Shown: positions 1 through 9,657 of the stretch, piece by piece
Layout: each line of letters starts with the position of its first letter
Numbering within the stretch: the stretch's first letter is position 1
Source of the DNA: Marinobacter sp. 2_MG-2023
GTDB lineage: Bacteria > Pseudomonadota > Gammaproteobacteria > Pseudomonadales > Oleiphilaceae
Assembly: GCF_030546935.1 (NCBI RefSeq)
Contig: NZ_JAUOPH010000001.1
Coordinates: 434,001 to 498,000, forward strand
Length of the DNA: 64,000 bases
Direction of reading: 5' to 3'
Position numbers and translations under genes: made by a program
Notes under the pieces: model-generated
What the model was told of the DNA's origin: nothing
What the model saw: the letters and a program-made list of their open reading frames with translations, nothing else
Databases searched by the model: none

Positions 1-145
1 CCAAACGCAGCATAGACCAAAGCTGATAAGCCACCAGCGAAAAGTCTCGTCAATCGAATATAAGTTTAGAGCCGGATGGCTATACTAGGCGGCCATATCA
101 AGAAGCAACTCATCCAACGCACCCACGGAGCCAGGCGAAATATTC

Positions 146-1789
146 ATGGAGAAAACAACTACTTTCCCGTTGCGCTACTCGGCCTATATCATCAGCATTA
201 CAGGCTTTCTTGTATCGCTGGTTCTGACCCCATATTTTGAGACTAGCTACCTGTTCGCAGGTATATTCGGTGCATTGGCCATCCTTGGCACCTACGACGT
301 GCTTCAGAAAAAGCACACGGTCAGCAGAAACTATCCGATCATGGTGCACTTCCGTTATCTGTTTGAGTCCGTAGGGCCGGAAATCCGGCAGTACTTCATT
401 CAATCAGACACGGAAGAACGTCCTTTCTCCCGGGAACAACGCACCATCATTTACCAGCGCGCAAAAAACATTCTGGACAAACGCCCGTTTGGCTCCCAAC
501 TGGGAATGTATGAAGAAGGGTTCGAGTGGATAAACCACTCCCTGAAGCCAACAAAAATTCAAGGCAGCAACTTTCGGGTGCAAATCGGATCGCGCTGCGC
601 CAAGCCTTACAGTGCCAGTGTTTTCAATATCTCTGCCATGAGCTTTGGCTCTCTTTCAGCCAATGCAATTCTAAGCCTGAATACTGGCGCCAATAAGGGT
701 GGCTTCTATCACGATACGGGCGAAGGCTCGATTTCCCGCTACCACAGGCAACCCGGGGGCGACCTGGTTTGGGAAATCGGTTCAGGCTACTTTGGCTGCA
801 GGAATAAAGACGGATCCTTCAGCCCTGAGCGATTTACGGAAAATGCCACCCTCGATCAGGTAAAAATGATAGAGCTCAAACTATCTCAAGGCGCAAAACC
901 GGGCCATGGTGGCATCCTTCCTGGCGCAAAAGTCACCCCTGAAATTGCCGAAGCCCGTGGTGTATCCATTGGTGAGGATTGCATCTCCCCCGCTCTACAC
1001 TCCGCCTTTTCCACGCCAATCGAAATGCTTGAGTTTATCGACCAGCTAAGAGAGCTGTCCGGAGGCAAGCCCGTAGGCTTCAAGCTGGCTATCGGCCACC
1101 CCTGGGAATGGTTTGCCATAGTGAAAGCAATGCTGGAAACAGGGCGCAAGCCCGACTTCATCGTTGTCGATGGCGGTGAAGGCGGCACTGGCGCAGCGCC
1201 ACTGGAGTTTATCAATCGCATTGGCACGCCAATGACTGAGGCATTACTGCTTGTCCACAACACTCTGGTGGGCACTAATCTCAGAGAAGACATAGCCATT
1301 GGCGCTGCCGGAAAAGTCACCTCCGCCTTTAACATTGCGCGTACACTGGCGCTGGGCGCTGACTGGTGTAACGCGGCCCGTGGCTACATGTTTTCGCTGG
1401 GCTGCATCCAGGCCCTGAATTGTCATACTGGCCTCTGCCCCAGCGGTGTTGCGACGCAGGATCCCAGTAGAAGCAGTAAACTGGACGTGGAAGACAAAAG
1501 CCAGAGAGTATATAACTTCCACAAAAACACCCTGGATGCCCTGCAAAACCTGCTGGAAGCGTCCGGCTTGCGCCACCCGTCAGAACTCGGACCTGAACAT
1601 ATTATGCGCCGCGTTTCAAAAACGGAGGTTCATGCCTACCTGGACCTGTTCCCTTTCCTGGCACCCGGCTCCTTGCTTGAAGGAAAAACCGGCCTCACTG
1701 TATTCGATAAATACTGGGCAGAATCGAAGCCGGACAGCTTTGATCCACCAGAGTTCGTTCAGCAACTCAGGGAAACCAAACTCCGATAG
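146..1789 (+). CDS. FMN-binding glutamate synthase family protein
   Basis: 547 aa. The N-terminus has two hydrophobic stretches (about residues 10-50), so the protein is probably membrane-anchored. The rest resembles the FMN-binding synthase domain of the glutamate synthase large subunit: a GAKPGHGGILPG-type segment, a VDGGEGGTG phosphate-binding segment, and a cysteine cluster C-x5-C-x4-C ending in CPSGVATQ, which in glutamate synthases binds a 3Fe-4S cluster. There is no glutaminase domain and no small subunit alongside, so it is unlikely to be a standard GltB. Relatives are annotated only as FMN-binding glutamate synthase family and their substrate is generally unknown. It stands alone, followed by tRNA-Pro. 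Confidence 0.85.
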   Translation: MEKTTTFPLRYSAYIISITGFLVSLVLTPYFETSYLFAGIFGALAILGTYDVLQKKHTVSRNYPIMVHFRYLFESVGPEIRQYFIQSDTEERPFSREQRTIIYQRAKNILDKRPFGSQLGMYEEGFEWINHSLKPTKIQGSNFRVQIGSRCAKPYSASVFNISAMSFGSLSANAILSLNTGANKGGFYHDTGEGSISRYHRQPGGDLVWEIGSGYFGCRNKDGSFSPERFTENATLDQVKMIELKLSQGAKPGHGGILPGAKVTPEIAEARGVSIGEDCISPALHSAFSTPIEMLEFIDQLRELSGGKPVGFKLAIGHPWEWFAIVKAMLETGRKPDFIVVDGGEGGTGAAPLEFINRIGTPMTEALLLVHNTLVGTNLREDIAIGAAGKVTSAFNIARTLALGADWCNAARGYMFSLGCIQALNCHTGLCPSGVATQDPSRSSKLDVEDKSQRVYNFHKNTLDALQNLLEASGLRHPSELGPEHIMRRVSKTEVHAYLDLFPFLAPGSLLEGKTGLTVFDKYWAESKPDSFDPPEFVQQLRETKLR

Positions 1790-1938
1790 GAATATGAGCG
1801 CGAAACCCACAAATCCTGTTTATTTTTATTTCTGGCTGGTGTAGACTTCGCTCCCGCTAAGCCACTGAGATTCCTCTTTAAGTCTCACCGGCACACGCCA
1901 TCAAAAGCACGGCTTTGAAAAGGCAGTAGTTAGCGAAT

Positions 1939-2015
<77 letters not shown>

Positions 2016-2021
2016 TATTCA

Positions 2022-2060
2022 ACGCAAAAAGGGCACATCTTCGGATGTGCCCTTTTTGCG
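2022..2060 (+). terminator. Rho-independent terminator after tRNA-Pro
   Basis: A perfect inverted repeat, with arms ACGCAAAAAGGGCACATC and GATGTGCCCTTTTTGCGT around a short TTCG loop. UUCG is a very stable tetraloop. The descending arm is T-rich and a further T run follows. It lies 7 nt after the tRNA. Confidence 0.85.
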
Positions 2061-2150
2061 TTTTTGGCCAGAGCCCCTCTCATCAGACCTTTCTTCGAAG
2101 GACTGGTCGAGGCTTGTAGCGTTTCATGAGTTCCTGATTATCCCTACATT

Positions 2151-2744
2151 TTAGTCCGCAACCTGGAAAACCAGATTAACTGTCACAGGGACGGCGATGG
2201 CAATGGACGACAGCCCCGCAATTTCGCGCAGGGCCTCAACACCCTCAGCCAAGTCAAAGGCCTTTGCCTCAACCAGCAGCGGTTCTTCTGTGCTAACAGC
2301 AACACCGCCATCCGCCAGCTTGATGATTTTCATGACAGTATCGAAACCCTGCTCCTGACCATGGAGAGACAGAGTCAGGCGGACATCTTTGCTTCCAATC
2401 GAACCTTCCGACATTTGCTGGATGGACGCGACATCAATCTGAGCCGTTACTGTTGCCGTTGGCATTTTTTCGATCTCGAACAGCATCTCTCGCATGCGCT
2501 CGTCGCGGATAGCAATATTGGTATCGACGCTATCCAGGTAAACATCCAGATTCACCTTTCCATCGTCCCCAACCGTTCCTTTGAGCTCCGCAAAGTTATG
2601 TACTTCTGCCGTTGTACCGTTCTTGATTGATACGAAGTGCAGTGACGACCTCTCCGAGTCGAGCGCCCAACCAGCATGGGCACTCAAAGACATCAGGCCA
2701 AGCACTGCCACCAAAAACCTGAGTAAAATTAATTTATTCAGCAT
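2151..2744 (-). CDS. YceI family periplasmic protein
   Basis: 197 aa with a signal peptide (hydrophobic segment after MLNKLILLRF, cleavage near SAHA-GW). The mature part has the YceI/LppX-like pattern: W-x-LD-x(2)-S-x-LHFVSIKNG near the N-terminus and repeated V-x-LD-x-V segments. YceI proteins are lipocalin-like barrels that bind isoprenoid or amphiphilic ligands in the periplasm. The start at 2744 has GGAG about 9 nt upstream; a start 17 codons earlier would put extra sequence before the signal peptide. The gene is monocistronic. Confidence 0.85.
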   Translation of the reverse strand: MLNKLILLRFLVAVLGLMSLSAHAGWALDSERSSLHFVSIKNGTTAEVHNFAELKGTVGDDGKVNLDVYLDSVDTNIAIRDERMREMLFEIEKMPTATVTAQIDVASIQQMSEGSIGSKDVRLTLSLHGQEQGFDTVMKIIKLADGGVAVSTEEPLLVEAKAFDLAEGVEALREIAGLSSIAIAVPVTVNLVFQVAD

Positions 2745-2907
2745 GACGTCATCTCCGGTTTGCATTGTTAATCTGAACATCGGCGAAAGCCGCACGAAGA
2801 TTTAATTGAGAAACAAACTTAACCGTGATGTTTAATACAGTAGTCCAGTTTTCCCGCACATGCATTACAGCTCATCAATGAGCAGCCCCAACAACGCGAG
2901 GTCGCAT

Positions 2908-3993
2908 ATGATTTTCGGAATCGCCTGGTTTGCCATGATGTGGTTTAGCCTGGTAGTGGTCACACTGGTGGCTTTGGTAGTGTTTTTCCTTCGTCGGAAA
3001 CACGGGGAAGAACGCACAAAAGAAGCGACCAGTCTCCAGCAACAAACCGAAGCCCGCCGCCAAGTGCTGGAGAAGGTAAAGGGCATGCACACTGTAACTG
3101 ACGGCGTTCGTGGACAGGCACGAATCAGGGCTCTGCGACACTACATGGATACCATGAACGATGACCTGACGTTCGTTTCGGAAATCCGTCCCTCGGCAAA
3201 CGGTGCACCAAAGGGAGAGTGGGTAATTGCACCGGGATCGCTCCCCAGCCGTCGGATTCTCTACATTCATGGCGGTTCATGGATCGCCGGCAGCCCCAAA
3301 AGCCACCGCGCTATCACTGACCGTTTATCGAGATTGGCGAAGGCCAGTGTGTTCGCCCTTGATTACCGGCTAATGCCCGAAAACCGCTATCTGGACGGTA
3401 TTATCGACTGCCAGGAGGCTTACCGCTGGATACTTGAGAACGGCCCGGACGAAATGGCACCGGCCAATTTCGTGGTGGTCGCCGGGGATTCTGCAGGCGG
3501 CAGTCACACTCTGGGGCTTGCTGCCTGGATAAGAGACCAGGGACTGAAACCACCGAATGCTGCTATTGCCCTGTCGCCTTCTACCGAGCTTATGCTCACA
3601 TCGCTGGGTAAACGCGCCAATCTGAAAACCGATGCCATGCTGGGGCCAACCATTGAGAAGCTGGCGAGAATACCTTTGCCATTGCTGTGGTGGGGAACCG
3701 TTATGGGCTTTCGGGTATTGCCAACGAGTCCGATAGCCTCCCCCTTGCGAGGAAACCTACACAATCTCCCGCCCACCCTGATTCATGTCAGCGAGTCAGA
3801 GCTGTTGCTGGAAAACGCTCAAAAATATGCGGAAAAGGCGCGGGCAGCCGGTTCACCAGTGGAAATAGAAACCTGGTCCGACATGGTTCATGTGTGGCAT
3901 TTGTTTACGCCCCTATTACCGGAGGCAGAAGAGGCGTTCGAGCATATAGGGAAATTTCTGGAGCGAGTGGAAACGGGTTCAAAAGCTCTTTAA
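2908..3993 (+). CDS. alpha/beta hydrolase (HSL/GDXG-type esterase), membrane-anchored
   Basis: 361 aa from ATG 2908, which has GAGG 6 nt upstream; in-frame ATGs at 2860 and 2878 lack a clear ribosome site. An N-terminal transmembrane segment (about residues 3-28) is followed by a charged linker and an alpha/beta hydrolase domain. It carries the HGG oxyanion motif near residue 121 and the nucleophile elbow GDSAGG (Ser about 195), with a late DMVHVWH segment supplying the histidine. These motifs define hormone-sensitive-lipase-like esterases acting on acyl esters. The gene converges on the DnaJ-domain gene and the stop codons overlap. Confidence 0.85.
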   Translation: MIFGIAWFAMMWFSLVVVTLVALVVFFLRRKHGEERTKEATSLQQQTEARRQVLEKVKGMHTVTDGVRGQARIRALRHYMDTMNDDLTFVSEIRPSANGAPKGEWVIAPGSLPSRRILYIHGGSWIAGSPKSHRAITDRLSRLAKASVFALDYRLMPENRYLDGIIDCQEAYRWILENGPDEMAPANFVVVAGDSAGGSHTLGLAAWIRDQGLKPPNAAIALSPSTELMLTSLGKRANLKTDAMLGPTIEKLARIPLPLLWWGTVMGFRVLPTSPIASPLRGNLHNLPPTLIHVSESELLLENAQKYAEKARAAGSPVEIETWSDMVHVWHLFTPLLPEAEEAFEHIGKFLERVETGSKAL

Positions 3994-4718
3994 CTCAACA
4001 GTCGCTCTTTGGCCTCATTAACACGGGCAGCCAGATAATTGCTGCCTCCACGATCCGGGTGTATTTTCTGCATCACCCGACGATGGGCCTGAATGATCTC
4101 ATCCCGGCTGGCACCGGCTTCCAGCCCCAGAATATCAAGGGCATCGCTCTCGCTCAGGGCGCCACCGCTGCCCGATTTTTCACGCTCACTTTCACTCTCG
4201 CCGTGGTTTTCATCCGGATCGTCAGCCCGCCAGGAGTCACCGAAACGCCGATCCAGATAGGTTTCCAGCAATCGCGCAGAGTCCTCGTCGTGATCCCGAC
4301 AATACTGCAGTAAACCAATAAATTCGGTTTCACCGAGATCTGCCAGAGCTCGCCCGGCCATAGGCCCCTTTAACACTTCCCCGCTCATGTTTCCGGAGTC
4401 GTGATCCAGAGTCATGTCAAGGATTTCACTGGAGACATGGGATTGATTCCCGGGTTTAGCCTTTGCTCCACCCTCCCTCAACCCCGGCATCCGACCCATT
4501 AGCAGAGACGGCAACACGCGCCGCAGCAGGGGGAACAAGAAAACCAACAGGGCAAACAAGATATTCAAGCGACCGGTAACGGCCAGAAGAACCAATATCA
4601 GAACGCTGGCAATCAGCGCCAACTTGAGAATGGCGGGTTTTCGTTGGCTGGTCGGCTGATTACGTAGCCAGACCCACGCAACAACCACTACTATAATAAC
4701 CAGAAACGTAAGGGGCAC
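3990..4718 (-). CDS. membrane-anchored DnaJ-domain protein
   Basis: About 242 aa from GTG 4718, chosen because GGAG lies 7 nt upstream; a GTG at 4745 has no ribosome site. It has an N-terminal transmembrane helix, a second hydrophobic segment, a variable acidic middle, and a C-terminal J domain of about 50 residues (ALDILGLEAGAS...HPD...) with the HPD motif that stimulates DnaK-type ATPases. The layout resembles Tim14/DjlA-like J proteins that recruit Hsp70 to a membrane. A VWA protein gene lies just upstream on the same strand. Confidence 0.85.
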   Translation of the reverse strand: MPLTFLVIIVVVVAWVWLRNQPTSQRKPAILKLALIASVLILVLLAVTGRLNILFALLVFLFPLLRRVLPSLLMGRMPGLREGGAKAKPGNQSHVSSEILDMTLDHDSGNMSGEVLKGPMAGRALADLGETEFIGLLQYCRDHDEDSARLLETYLDRRFGDSWRADDPDENHGESESEREKSGSGGALSESDALDILGLEAGASRDEIIQAHRRVMQKIHPDRGGSNYLAARVNEAKERLLS

Positions 4719-4764
4719 TCGGATACTCCGGGCCAATTGGCCCACCGGTTGATTGAATCAAGCG

Positions 4765-5460
4765 CTATCTGATCTGTTGGGTCAAACGTTTCACCTCCGG
4801 GGAGCTGCGGCTGGAATAGTCCTGCAAGGCCTTGGCTCCCCCGGAAGCATAGACCGCAACAGCGGCCATAAGATCCTTAAGTACTTGCGGGCTGTTACGA
4901 TCAAAAGGGGCATAGGCACCTCCCGACAGTTTGCTCACCTGCTGAAACACCGCTCTGGCATGAGCATCGGCACCTTCATGGAACATAAACACCGGGGTTC
5001 GCAGCATGCCCAGTTCTCCGGCAATATGGCAAAGCTCATCCACAGGCTCTTCACAAGAATCCCCGATAAACACAACGGCCTTAACCGCGTTTGCGCGTGT
5101 CTCTTCCCTTGCATGCGCCAACACTCTGCAGATCTGGGTTTGGCCGCCCAGGCAGGAAACACCGTTCATCAGGTTGAGCAGTTGACCAGTCTCGTTAACA
5201 AACCCTGTGGCTTTGAACTCCCTGAAACCGCGGTAGTAGCAGAGCTGAATTGCGAGCCCGCCCAAACCTTTGGTCGCAAGGAAAAGCTCACTTTGCAAGT
5301 GACAAGCCTGATCCCAGGTAGCTCCGCGACTGGCAGTAGCATCCAGCGCGAAAACCAGCCGACCCTGCCCTCCACCTTGCTGAGGCAGCTTGCGGACCTG
5401 CTGGATAAACTGATCGATAGACTGCTTATCGGACTTGGTACGGAGCTCTTTATCAGACAT
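4765..5460 (-). CDS. VWA-like domain protein
   Basis: 231 aa from ATG 5460, with GGTGGA 7 nt upstream. The segment LVFALDATASRG is a MIDAS-like DxTxS metal site (D-A-T-A-S), and VVFIGDSCEEP and FMFHEGAD follow as the later strands of a von Willebrand A fold. There is no signal peptide, so the protein is cytoplasmic. It lies upstream of and close to the J-domain gene (about 46 nt), suggesting cotranscription and a possible chaperone-adaptor role. The function is otherwise unknown. Confidence 0.75.
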   Translation of the reverse strand: MSDKELRTKSDKQSIDQFIQQVRKLPQQGGGQGRLVFALDATASRGATWDQACHLQSELFLATKGLGGLAIQLCYYRGFREFKATGFVNETGQLLNLMNGVSCLGGQTQICRVLAHAREETRANAVKAVVFIGDSCEEPVDELCHIAGELGMLRTPVFMFHEGADAHARAVFQQVSKLSGGAYAPFDRNSPQVLKDLMAAVAVYASGGAKALQDYSSRSSPEVKRLTQQIR

Positions 5461-5673
5461 ACGCTTTTCCACCCGCTTCACCCTGCCAGGGTATTAATCC
5501 AAGCTTAGGGGAAAGACTACTCAATTCACAGGTCAAGCCATGCAATGCGCAACTCTCACCTGAGTAACCTCTTATTCCAAAAAAGACGCAATTAATTAGT
5601 TTATATTCTTTCCAGTTTTATGTTGGCTTTGATAAATTACCCTCCAACACAACATCTGTTTCAGGGGAATGTC

Positions 5674-6687
5674 ATGCCAAGTATATTCAAAGGCCTGGTT
5701 ACCGGCCTTGCGCTCAGCGCGTCACTCTTCGCACAACCGGCGGTATCGGCCGATCGCGAACTGCTAAACACCTCTTATGACATTGCCCGGGAACTGTTTG
5801 CTGCCTACAACGTACATTTTAATCAGTACTGGGAAGAAAAAACCGGTGAAACGCTGGAAGTCAGCCAGTCCCACGCTGGTTCCTCAAAGCAGGCACAAGC
5901 CATCATTCAAGGTTTGAAAGCTGATGTGGCTACCTTCAATCAGGTCACCGACATCAATATTCTGCACTCTCGCGGCGGCCTGATTCCGGAGAACTGGGCC
6001 GAGCGCTTGCCGAATAATAGCTCGCCCTACTATTCCACCATGGCGTTTCTGGTTCGCAAGGGTAACCCTAAAGACATTCAAAACTGGGACGATTTGATTA
6101 AAGAAGATGTCGACCTGGTTATGCCCAACCCGAAAACCTCAGGCAACGGCCGCTATACCTATCTTGCCGCATTAGGTTACGCCCAGGATCGTTTTGGCGA
6201 TGATCAGCAGAAAATAGACAGCTTTTTGCAGGACTTTCTGGGTCATGTGAAGGTTTTTGACAGCGGCGGGCGCGGCGCCACCACCACTTTCATAGAGCGT
6301 GAGATTGGCGACGTGCTTCTGACATTCGAATCAGAAGTACTGAATCTGGCCGACCGTTACGACAATGGCGAATATGAAGTTGTAACACCGAAGGTAAGCT
6401 TTCTGGCGGAATTCCCGGTTACCTGGATTGACGAATACGTGCAGCAGAATAAAACCGAGGATCTTGCAAAAGCCTATCTGGAACACCTGTACAGCGAAGA
6501 CGCCCAGCGCCTGCTGGCCGGGTTCAACTACCGGGTTCACAACGAGGCGGTAAAACAGGAAACGGCAGACCGTTTTCCAGAGGTAAAACTGCTGCCCATT
6601 GATGCCATTGCGGGCAGCTGGGAAAACGCCACTAAAGAACACTTTTCCAGTGGCGGCAAACTTGACCAACTGCAACGCCGGCGGTAA
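5674..6687 (+). CDS. cysP: sulfate/thiosulfate ABC transporter, periplasmic binding protein
   Basis: 337 aa from ATG 5674, preceded by AGGGGA. A signal peptide ends near AVSA-DRELL. The mature sequence has Sbp/CysP family signatures: LLNTSYDIARELF, QSHAGSSKQAQAI (anion-binding serines), NPKTSGNGRYTYLAALGYA and GRGATTTFIERE. It captures sulfate or thiosulfate in the periplasm for the permease encoded by the next three genes. It could equally be named sbp. Only 3 nt separate it from cysT. Confidence 0.95.
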   Translation: MPSIFKGLVTGLALSASLFAQPAVSADRELLNTSYDIARELFAAYNVHFNQYWEEKTGETLEVSQSHAGSSKQAQAIIQGLKADVATFNQVTDINILHSRGGLIPENWAERLPNNSSPYYSTMAFLVRKGNPKDIQNWDDLIKEDVDLVMPNPKTSGNGRYTYLAALGYAQDRFGDDQQKIDSFLQDFLGHVKVFDSGGRGATTTFIEREIGDVLLTFESEVLNLADRYDNGEYEVVTPKVSFLAEFPVTWIDEYVQQNKTEDLAKAYLEHLYSEDAQRLLAGFNYRVHNEAVKQETADRFPEVKLLPIDAIAGSWENATKEHFSSGGKLDQLQRRR

Positions 6688-6690
6688 TTC

Positions 6691-7572
6691 ATGTCCACGG
6701 CCAAACAGGCCAGCGCTTTAAACTCTCAGCGCTGGCCACTGAGCGGAATCCGCAGCAAGCGGGTACTACCGGGGTTCGGTTTGAGCCTCGGTATTTCGCT
6801 TTTATTTATCAGCCTGATATTGATGCTGCCACTCACTGGATTAGTGATGGAAGTATCCGCCATGAGCTTCGACCAGTTCTGGTTTGTGATAACCGATCCG
6901 CGGGTGGTCGCCTCCTACAAAGTCACTGCCCTTGCAGCACTCGCTGCATCTCTGTTTAACGGCGCCTTCGGATTGCTTCTGGCCTGGGTGCTGGTGCGTT
7001 ACGACTTTCCTGGCAAGCGATTGATTGATGCGGTCGTTGATTTGCCGTTTGCGCTACCTACCGCGGTTGCAGGTATTACCTTGGCCACTCTGTTTGCCGC
7101 CAATGGCTGGTACGGACAATGGCTCAGTAAACTGGGCATTGAAATCGCTTTTACACCCGTAGGTATCGTTGTCGCCATGGCCTTCACCAGCCTGCCCTTT
7201 GTGGTGCGCACGGTTCAGCCGGTACTGGAAGAGCTGGCACCCGAAGACGAAGAAGCGGCTGTCAGTCTGGGCGCCAGTGACGGTCACGTATTCCGTCGCG
7301 TAATTTTCCCAGCTTTGTGGCCGGCACTACTAACCGGTGTGGCCCTGTCGTTTACCCGCAGCCTTGGCGAGTTCGGCGCGGTTATTTTTATCGCCGGCAA
7401 CATGCCCTACGTAAGCGAAGTAACCAGCCTGATGATTTTTGTCCGACTGCAGGAATACGACTACGCCGCCGCCAGTGCCATTGCCTCAGTGATCCTGGCG
7501 GTGTCGCTGGTGATGCTTTTCGCCATTACCCTGTGGCAGGCCCGCTATCTCAAACGCATAGAAGGACGCTAG
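6691..7572 (+). CDS. cysT: sulfate ABC transporter permease CysT
   Basis: 293 aa inner-membrane permease with about six transmembrane helices. The BPD-transporter EAA loop appears as EDEEAAVSLGAS-x-G-x-VFRRVIFPALWPAL, the site that contacts the ATPase. FTRSLGEFGAVIFIAGN is typical of the CysT/CysU subfamily. It forms the heterodimeric channel with CysW. It is the second gene of a tight cysPTWA operon. Confidence 0.96.
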   Translation: MSTAKQASALNSQRWPLSGIRSKRVLPGFGLSLGISLLFISLILMLPLTGLVMEVSAMSFDQFWFVITDPRVVASYKVTALAALAASLFNGAFGLLLAWVLVRYDFPGKRLIDAVVDLPFALPTAVAGITLATLFAANGWYGQWLSKLGIEIAFTPVGIVVAMAFTSLPFVVRTVQPVLEELAPEDEEAAVSLGASDGHVFRRVIFPALWPALLTGVALSFTRSLGEFGAVIFIAGNMPYVSEVTSLMIFVRLQEYDYAAASAIASVILAVSLVMLFAITLWQARYLKRIEGR

Positions 7573-7576
7573 CTGC

Positions 7577-8446
7577 ATGCGCACCTCCCATTCAGCCCAG
7601 CACCGTCGTGTCGGCGATGGCCCGCTTATAAAGTGGTTGCTGATAGGCGCCGCCATAGTCATCACTACTGCCTTGCTGATAATGCCGTTGTTGGTCATTT
7701 TTTTCGAAGCTCTGGGTGCTGGCTGGGGAACTCTGGCCGATAACCTGCTGGACCAATACACCTTACATGCGATTGGTTTAACGCTGTTTGTTGCCGCTCT
7801 CACAGTGCCTCTCAACCTGATATTTGGCACCGCGCTGGCGTGGCTGGTCACGCGCTTTCGTTTTCCTGGCCGCAAGTTGCTGATCACACTGATCGATATC
7901 CCGTTTGCAGTATCCCCTGTTGTCGCCGGCCTCCTGTATCTGCTGCTTTACGGTCGCAACGGTTGGGTTGGCAGTTGGCTGGCAGATTACGACGTACAGC
8001 TGATGTTTTCATGGCCCGGCATTGTGATGGTCACTGTGTTTGTAACCTGCCCGTTCGTAGCCCGTGAGCTGATACCCCTCATGCAACAACAGGGTAGCGA
8101 GGAAGAGGAAGCCGGCGTGGTACTGGGCGCGTCGGGCTGGAGAATATTCCGCACGATCACTTTGCCTAACATCAAATGGGCGCTGATTTACGGTGTAGTA
8201 CTCACCAATGCGCGAGCGGTGGGTGAATTTGGTGCTGTGTCGGTGGTATCCGGGAATATTCGCGGACAAACCAACACGCTTCCTCTGCACGTAGAGCTGC
8301 TGTATCAGGATTACAATATTGTTGGCGCTTTTGCCAGCGCTTCCCTGCTGGCTGGCATTGCCGTCTTTACGTTGGCAGCCAAAGGTTTTGTGGAGTGGCG
8401 ACAGGCTAGAACTCTGAACCGTCTGCAAACAGAGGAGACCGCATAA
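7577..8446 (+). CDS. cysW: sulfate ABC transporter permease CysW
   Basis: 289 aa, the partner permease of CysT. It has about six transmembrane helices, the EAA loop ([32 protein letters not shown], around residues 175-205), and the CysW-type segment [19 protein letters not shown]. It starts 4 nt after cysT, and its stop codon overlaps the cysA start by one base (TAATG), which points to translational coupling. Confidence 0.96.
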   Translation: MRTSHSAQHRRVGDGPLIKWLLIGAAIVITTALLIMPLLVIFFEALGAGWGTLADNLLDQYTLHAIGLTLFVAALTVPLNLIFGTALAWLVTRFRFPGRKLLITLIDIPFAVSPVVAGLLYLLLYGRNGWVGSWLADYDVQLMFSWPGIVMVTVFVTCPFVARELIPLMQQQGSEEEEAGVVLGASGWRIFRTITLPNIKWALIYGVVLTNARAVGEFGAVSVVSGNIRGQTNTLPLHVELLYQDYNIVGAFASASLLAGIAVFTLAAKGFVEWRQARTLNRLQTEETA

Positions 8447-9582
8447 TGAGTATCACCGTAGATAGTATCAACAAGCGTTTTGGGAGCTATCAGGCGCTGA
8501 ATAACGTGTCCCTCGATATTCCGGAAGGCAAACTGACTGCCTTGCTTGGGCCTTCGGGCTCCGGTAAAACCACCCTGCTGCGTATTATTGCCGGGCTGGA
8601 ATCTGCCGATAGTGGACGGATCAGTTTTTCAGGAAAAGATGTGACCGGTGTGCACGTGCGTGACCGTAATATCGGCTTTGTGTTCCAGCATTACGCCCTG
8701 TTCCGACACATGACGGTTGCACAGAACATTGCCTTTGGCCTGGATTCATTGCCACGCAAACAGCGTCCACCCAAGGCTGAAATCAAGAGGCGCGTCAGTG
8801 AACTGCTGGAAATGATCCAGTTGCCGCATATGGCACAGCGTTTTCCCGCACAGCTCTCCGGGGGTCAGAAACAGCGTGTCGCTCTTGCCCGTTCTATTGC
8901 AACGCGGCCAAAAATCCTTCTGCTGGACGAACCTTTCGGTGCGCTTGACGCCAAGGTACGAAAAGACCTTCGGCGCTGGCTGCGTAATCTGCACGATGAA
9001 TTCCATTTCACCAGCATTTTCGTAACCCATGACCAGGAAGAAGCTCTGGAGCTATCCGATCAGGTGGTGGTTATGAGCCAGGGCAATGTGGAACAGGTTA
9101 ACGAGCCTACCGAACTTTATGCCCGCCCCGATAGCCGCTTCGTATTCGATTTCCTCGGACAGGTGAACGTTCTGTCCGGTGATGTTAAACACAGTCGCTT
9201 AAGTCTTGGCAGCGCCTGGGTAACAGTTCCTGGCATCAAGCATCAGGGCAAAGCGCAGCTGTATCTGCGCCCCCACGAAGTACGCTTGGCCACAACACCT
9301 GCCGCCAATGCCAACCTGCCATTACGCATCGAAGCGGTCAGCCTCATAGGCTCAGAAGTGCGCATTGAGCTTCGCCCGGAAGGCTGGCACAGCACAGGTT
9401 CGGATAACATCTGGGAGGTCGGCATCAGCCATGCCGAGTTCAACCAGCAACGCCCTGCTCGTGGAGATCTGCGTTACGCAGTGCCAGAGATCGGGCATTT
9501 GTTCACTGGTGAGGATACGCAGCCAGAAACCGTCAACTGGGCCGAAGCAGAATCGGCTCCACGGGTTCGCTTAATCAACTGA
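8446..9582 (+). CDS. cysA: sulfate ABC transporter ATP-binding protein CysA
   Basis: 378 aa cytoplasmic ATPase. Walker A is GPSGSGKTT, the signature motif LSGGQKQR, Walker [13 protein letters not shown], and the switch histidine is in [11 protein letters not shown]-terminal extension of about 140 residues includes a TOBE-like region, as in CysA/MalK-type proteins. A GAGGAG ribosome site lies in the end of cysW. It powers sulfate import. No reductive assimilation genes are present within the window. Confidence 0.97.
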   Translation: MSITVDSINKRFGSYQALNNVSLDIPEGKLTALLGPSGSGKTTLLRIIAGLESADSGRISFSGKDVTGVHVRDRNIGFVFQHYALFRHMTVAQNIAFGLDSLPRKQRPPKAEIKRRVSELLEMIQLPHMAQRFPAQLSGGQKQRVALARSIATRPKILLLDEPFGALDAKVRKDLRRWLRNLHDEFHFTSIFVTHDQEEALELSDQVVVMSQGNVEQVNEPTELYARPDSRFVFDFLGQVNVLSGDVKHSRLSLGSAWVTVPGIKHQGKAQLYLRPHEVRLATTPAANANLPLRIEAVSLIGSEVRIELRPEGWHSTGSDNIWEVGISHAEFNQQRPARGDLRYAVPEIGHLFTGEDTQPETVNWAEAESAPRVRLIN

Positions 9583-9657
9583 AGGCCAGTGCCCAGGCTC
9601 AATAATCTCTCAATCTGTTACCATGGCTCAAATTCCCAAATAACGAGCTGAACTACG

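Noticed and set aside
4753..5508. Plus-strand ORF (251 codons) opposite the VWA gene
   Set aside because: The minus-strand frame has a ribosome site and a VWA-type MIDAS motif; the plus frame has neither.
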